A stretch of DNA of 50,650 nucleotides from Methanomassiliicoccales archaeon (GTDB lineage: Archaea > Thermoplasmatota > Thermoplasmata > Methanomassiliicoccales > UBA472): NCBI GenBank assembly GCA_028682915.1, contig JAJRAN010000076.1:1-50650 (forward strand), written 5' to 3'. A program made the position numbers and the translations under genes. Below the pieces are notes generated by a model that was not told the origin of the DNA, ran no database searches, and saw nothing but the letters and a program-made list of their open reading frames with translations. This document shows, piece by piece, positions 48,559 through 50,650 of the stretch; position 1 is the stretch's first letter, and every line of letters begins with the position of its first letter.

Positions 48559-49356
48559 TCAGTTGGCAGACACCGTCCCCAGGATGGTGAGGCTGTAGGC
48601 GTTGATGCGCTCGTCGTATTGCACCAAGGAGCGTATCTTGAAGACCTTCTCCACGTTATCCTGGGTAAGCACCTCTGGGACCTTTCCGGCCGAGAGCACC
48701 CTTCCCTCGCTGAGCAATATCAGCTTGTCGCAGAAACGGGCGGCCAGATTGAGGTCGTGCGAGACCATTATCACCGTGAGCTTCTCGCGGTCGGCCAGCT
48801 CCTTCACCAATTCCATAATCTCCATCTGGTGGTTGACGTCCAGATGCAGCGTCGGTTCGTCCAGGAGCATTATCTTCGGTTGCTGGGCCAGCGCCCGCGC
48901 TATGATCACCCTCTGCCTCTCGCCTCCGGATAGCTGGTTCATGGAGCGTCCTGCGAGGCCGCTCACGCTGGTCGCGTCCATGGACCTCTTCACTATCGCG
49001 ATGTCCTCCTTGGCCTCGCGCTGGAACCTGTCCATGGAGGGGTTGCGGCCCATCATGACGACCTCCAGCGCAGTGAAGGGGAAGGTGATGACGCAGTTCT
49101 GGGGGACCACCGCCATCTCGCTGGCGATCTCCCTGCGGCTCATTGACCCTATCTCCTTGTCCTCCACCATCACCGTGCCCTTGGAAGGAGAGAGGGCGCG
49201 GTTCATGCAACGCAGGAGCGTCGTCTTGCCGGAGCCGTTAGGGCCTAAGACGCCGATGATCTCGCCCTCCTTGGCCTCAAAGGCCACGTCCTTCAGCACG
49301 GGGACGGAGTTGTAGGCGAACTCGATACCCTGGACGCTGAGGCGCATGTTCACCAT
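48559..49356 (-). CDS. ABC importer ATPase, FecE/BtuD-type
   Basis: This 265-residue ATPase has Walker A GPNGSGKTT, signature LSGGERQRV, Walker B IMLLDEPTLHLD and H-loop VSHDLNLAARF. It belongs to the group serving iron-siderophore, haem and cobalamin importers. Its start overlaps the permease stop by seven bases. The substrate-binding protein is not in the window; it may lie elsewhere. Confidence 0.94.
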   Translation of the reverse strand: MVNMRLSVQGIEFAYNSVPVLKDVAFEAKEGEIIGVLGPNGSGKTTLLRCMNRALSPSKGTVMVEDKEIGSMSRREIASEMAVVPQNCVITFPFTALEVVMMGRNPSMDRFQREAKEDIAIVKRSMDATSVSGLAGRSMNQLSGGERQRVIIARALAQQPKIMLLDEPTLHLDVNHQMEIMELVKELADREKLTVIMVSHDLNLAARFCDKLILLSEGRVLSAGKVPEVLTQDNVEKVFKIRSLVQYDERINAYSLTILGTVSAN

Positions 49357-50408
49357 TCCGTCGCCTCCCTCTTCCGCCTCAGTAGATAGAGGAAGAACGG
49401 CCCGCCCATGAGGGCGGTGATTATGCCCACCGGTAGCTCCTGGGGCGCCATGACCGTCCTGGCCACGGTGTCGGTCAGGATCAGGAATATCGCCCCGCCG
49501 AGCAAGGAGGCGGGGAACAGGATCCGGTTATCGGGCCCGATGAGCATGCGCATGATGTGGGGTACGATGAGGCCAACGAAGGCGATGACCCCGGTGAAGG
49601 CGACTGCCGCCCCGGTGACCAGCGCGGCCCCGGAGAGCATTATCTTGGTGGTGGTCTTGGGGTCCACGCCCAGGCTGGTGGCGTGGGTCTCGCCCACGAT
49701 CATGGCGTTCAGGTCCCGGGAGAAGGCGAAGAGCAAGATGAAACCAGGGATGAGGAACGCGAGAACGATCCAGAACTGGGACCAGTTGGCCAGGCTAAGG
49801 CTCCCCATCATCCAGAAGACCACCCTCTCCATCGTCCCGGTGGACCCCTGCGCCGCCAGTATCTGCATCAGGGACACCAGGGCCGAGAAGAACGCGCCGA
49901 CGGCAATGCCGGCCAGGAGAAGGGTCGTGGTGGGCAATGCGCCCTCCACCTTGCCCAGCATATAGACCAGGAACAGGGTGAGCATGGCGAAGAGGAAGGC
50001 CGATACGGGAATGGCGAAATCCCCCGCGACCACGGTGAACCCCAGGACGATGGTAAGGGAGGCACCGAAGGCCGCGCCTTGCGATATCCCGATGACCGAA
50101 GGTGATGCCATCGGGTTCTTGAATATGCCTTGCAGGGCCGTGCCGGCGATGGAGAGGCACGCGCCAACGACCCCCGCCAGAAGAATGCGCGGCAACCTGA
50201 CCTGCTGGATGATGTTCACTTCATAGGCTGGGATGCCCGCAGTGTTGCCAATGAGTATCGCCAGGACCCGGTCCGGAGGGATGTACACCGTCCCCAGGCA
50301 GATGCAGAGGACGATGGCGATGAATAGCGCCCCGATCAGCACGATCAATGCCAGCGTCCACTTACCCAGCTTTTCAGCATGGAGCTGCTCGATCGGCTTG
50401 GCCTCCAT
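49350..50408 (-). CDS. ABC importer permease, FecCD/BtuC-type
   Basis: This 352-residue permease has about ten membrane helices and FecCD signatures: VRLPRILLAGVVGACLSIAG, LQGIFKNPMASPSVIGISQGA in two blocks, and GVIAFVGLIVPHIMRMLIG, the ATPase-contact region. It imports a metal chelate such as ferric siderophore, haem or a corrinoid. I set the start at the ATG at 50408, where homology begins; a longer frame upstream lies inside the radical SAM gene, whose stop is two bases away. Confidence 0.94.
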   Translation of the reverse strand: MEAKPIEQLHAEKLGKWTLALIVLIGALFIAIVLCICLGTVYIPPDRVLAILIGNTAGIPAYEVNIIQQVRLPRILLAGVVGACLSIAGTALQGIFKNPMASPSVIGISQGAAFGASLTIVLGFTVVAGDFAIPVSAFLFAMLTLFLVYMLGKVEGALPTTTLLLAGIAVGAFFSALVSLMQILAAQGSTGTMERVVFWMMGSLSLANWSQFWIVLAFLIPGFILLFAFSRDLNAMIVGETHATSLGVDPKTTTKIMLSGAALVTGAAVAFTGVIAFVGLIVPHIMRMLIGPDNRILFPASLLGGAIFLILTDTVARTVMAPQELPVGIITALMGGPFFLYLLRRKREATEW

Positions 50409-50410
50409 GC

Positions 50411-50650
50411 TCAGGCCCCCTGCTGCTCGCCATGCAAGGAGTCCTTCCCTGACATGGAGAGGTACTCCTTGACGCTCAGGATGGAGCATGTGACCCTCGG
50501 CATGTGCCTCTTGGCGGCAATGACCGCGTCCGCCATCTCGTCGCGGGTCGGCCTCCTCCACGGGAGTCCGGGAACCGGGATGTAGCCGGTGATGTGCAGG
50601 GGGACGTCGTTGCCCACCTTGGCCACGAACTTGGCTATCTCCTCTATCTC
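50411..50650 (-). CDS. Radical SAM protein, C-terminal fragment (runs off window)
   Basis: The last 79 codons of a gene whose 5' part is beyond the window. The visible part has VPLHITGYIPVPGLPWR, then PTRDEMADAVIAAKRHMP, and an end with SVKEYLSMSG. The DVPLH...P...PTRDE pattern is like the C-terminal part of the radical SAM enzymes related to pyruvate-formate-lyase activases (AmmeMemoRadiSam type). The catalytic CxxxCxxC would lie outside. It stops two bases before the permease start, so it probably is co-transcribed with the importer. Confidence 0.65.
   Translation of the reverse strand, partial: EIEEIAKFVAKVGNDVPLHITGYIPVPGLPWRRPTRDEMADAVIAAKRHMPRVTCSILSVKEYLSMSGKDSLHGEQQGA

Overview
The window is chromosomal DNA of an archaeon, most probably a GC-rich member of the Thermoplasmatota such as Methanomassiliicoccales or an uncultured relative. 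Archaeal markers are PolB2, archaeal NAC, MptA (pterin pathway), four-subunit PorGDAB, GatCAB, AlaX-L, an A1-U72 initiator tRNA, an Lrp/AsnC regulator, and many TATA boxes about 25 bases upstream of start codons that imply leaderless mRNAs. No methanogenesis gene lies in the window, so the rank assignment is inference. There is no CRISPR array, transposase, integrase or rRNA. Genes are dense, run on both strands and often overlap by 1-7 bases (ATGA, TGATG, TTGA).

Layout. 0-5.3 kb: a RecA-like protein without a P-loop, a cupin, a DUF2178/XRE pair with a palindromic operator, a YdeI-like protein, then a small helical protein overlapping an inactivated-type B-family polymerase (PolB2). 5.2-10.3 kb: TctA-like permease, ABC-2 exporter, two phosphoribosyltransferases, an MJ1316-domain protein. 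10.3-13 kb: a zinc-ribbon membrane protein and two adjacent PD-(D/E)XK nucleases, one CDIN1-like and one Cas4-like with four membrane helices. 13-16 kb: glmU-glmS amino-sugar operon. 16-20.4 kb: glpABC-type glycerol-3-phosphate dehydrogenase, a small Cys protein and initiator tRNA-Met. 20.4-24.3 kb: SCP2 protein, RNase HII, DUF362 ferredoxin-like protein, mptA and a phosphoglycolate phosphatase that appears to start with CTG.

24.4-27.8 kb holds genes I could not assign to a pathway: a polytopic membrane protein, a small coil protein, a low-complexity protein, a kinase-fold protein, and a second small protein on the other strand that shares a C-terminal motif with the first. 27.9-30.2 kb has a Rieske protein, a HIT-like zinc finger, a TPR protein and zinc-ribbon membrane genes, one apparently decayed. 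30.2-35.0 kb: gatCAB facing a bacterial-type aspS that carries the residues of a non-discriminating enzyme; together they should make Asn-tRNA(Asn) by transamidation. 35.1-38.5 kb: Lrp regulator, AlaX-L and glnA, with a shared ATATTTGTC motif upstream of lrp and glnA. 38.6-40.1 kb: NAC, HypC and a radical SAM enzyme.

40.2-45.9 kb is the pyruvate node: the porGDAB operon (pyruvate to or from acetyl-CoA) is divergent from ppsA (pyruvate to PEP) across a 455-base regulatory gap with direct repeats and a possible leader ORF. 45.9-50.65 kb: CBS-ParB/SerK-like protein, tRNA-Asp, an HDAC-family deacetylase, a DUF6951-like protein, and a FecCD/FecE-type ABC importer preceded by a radical SAM gene that runs off the window.
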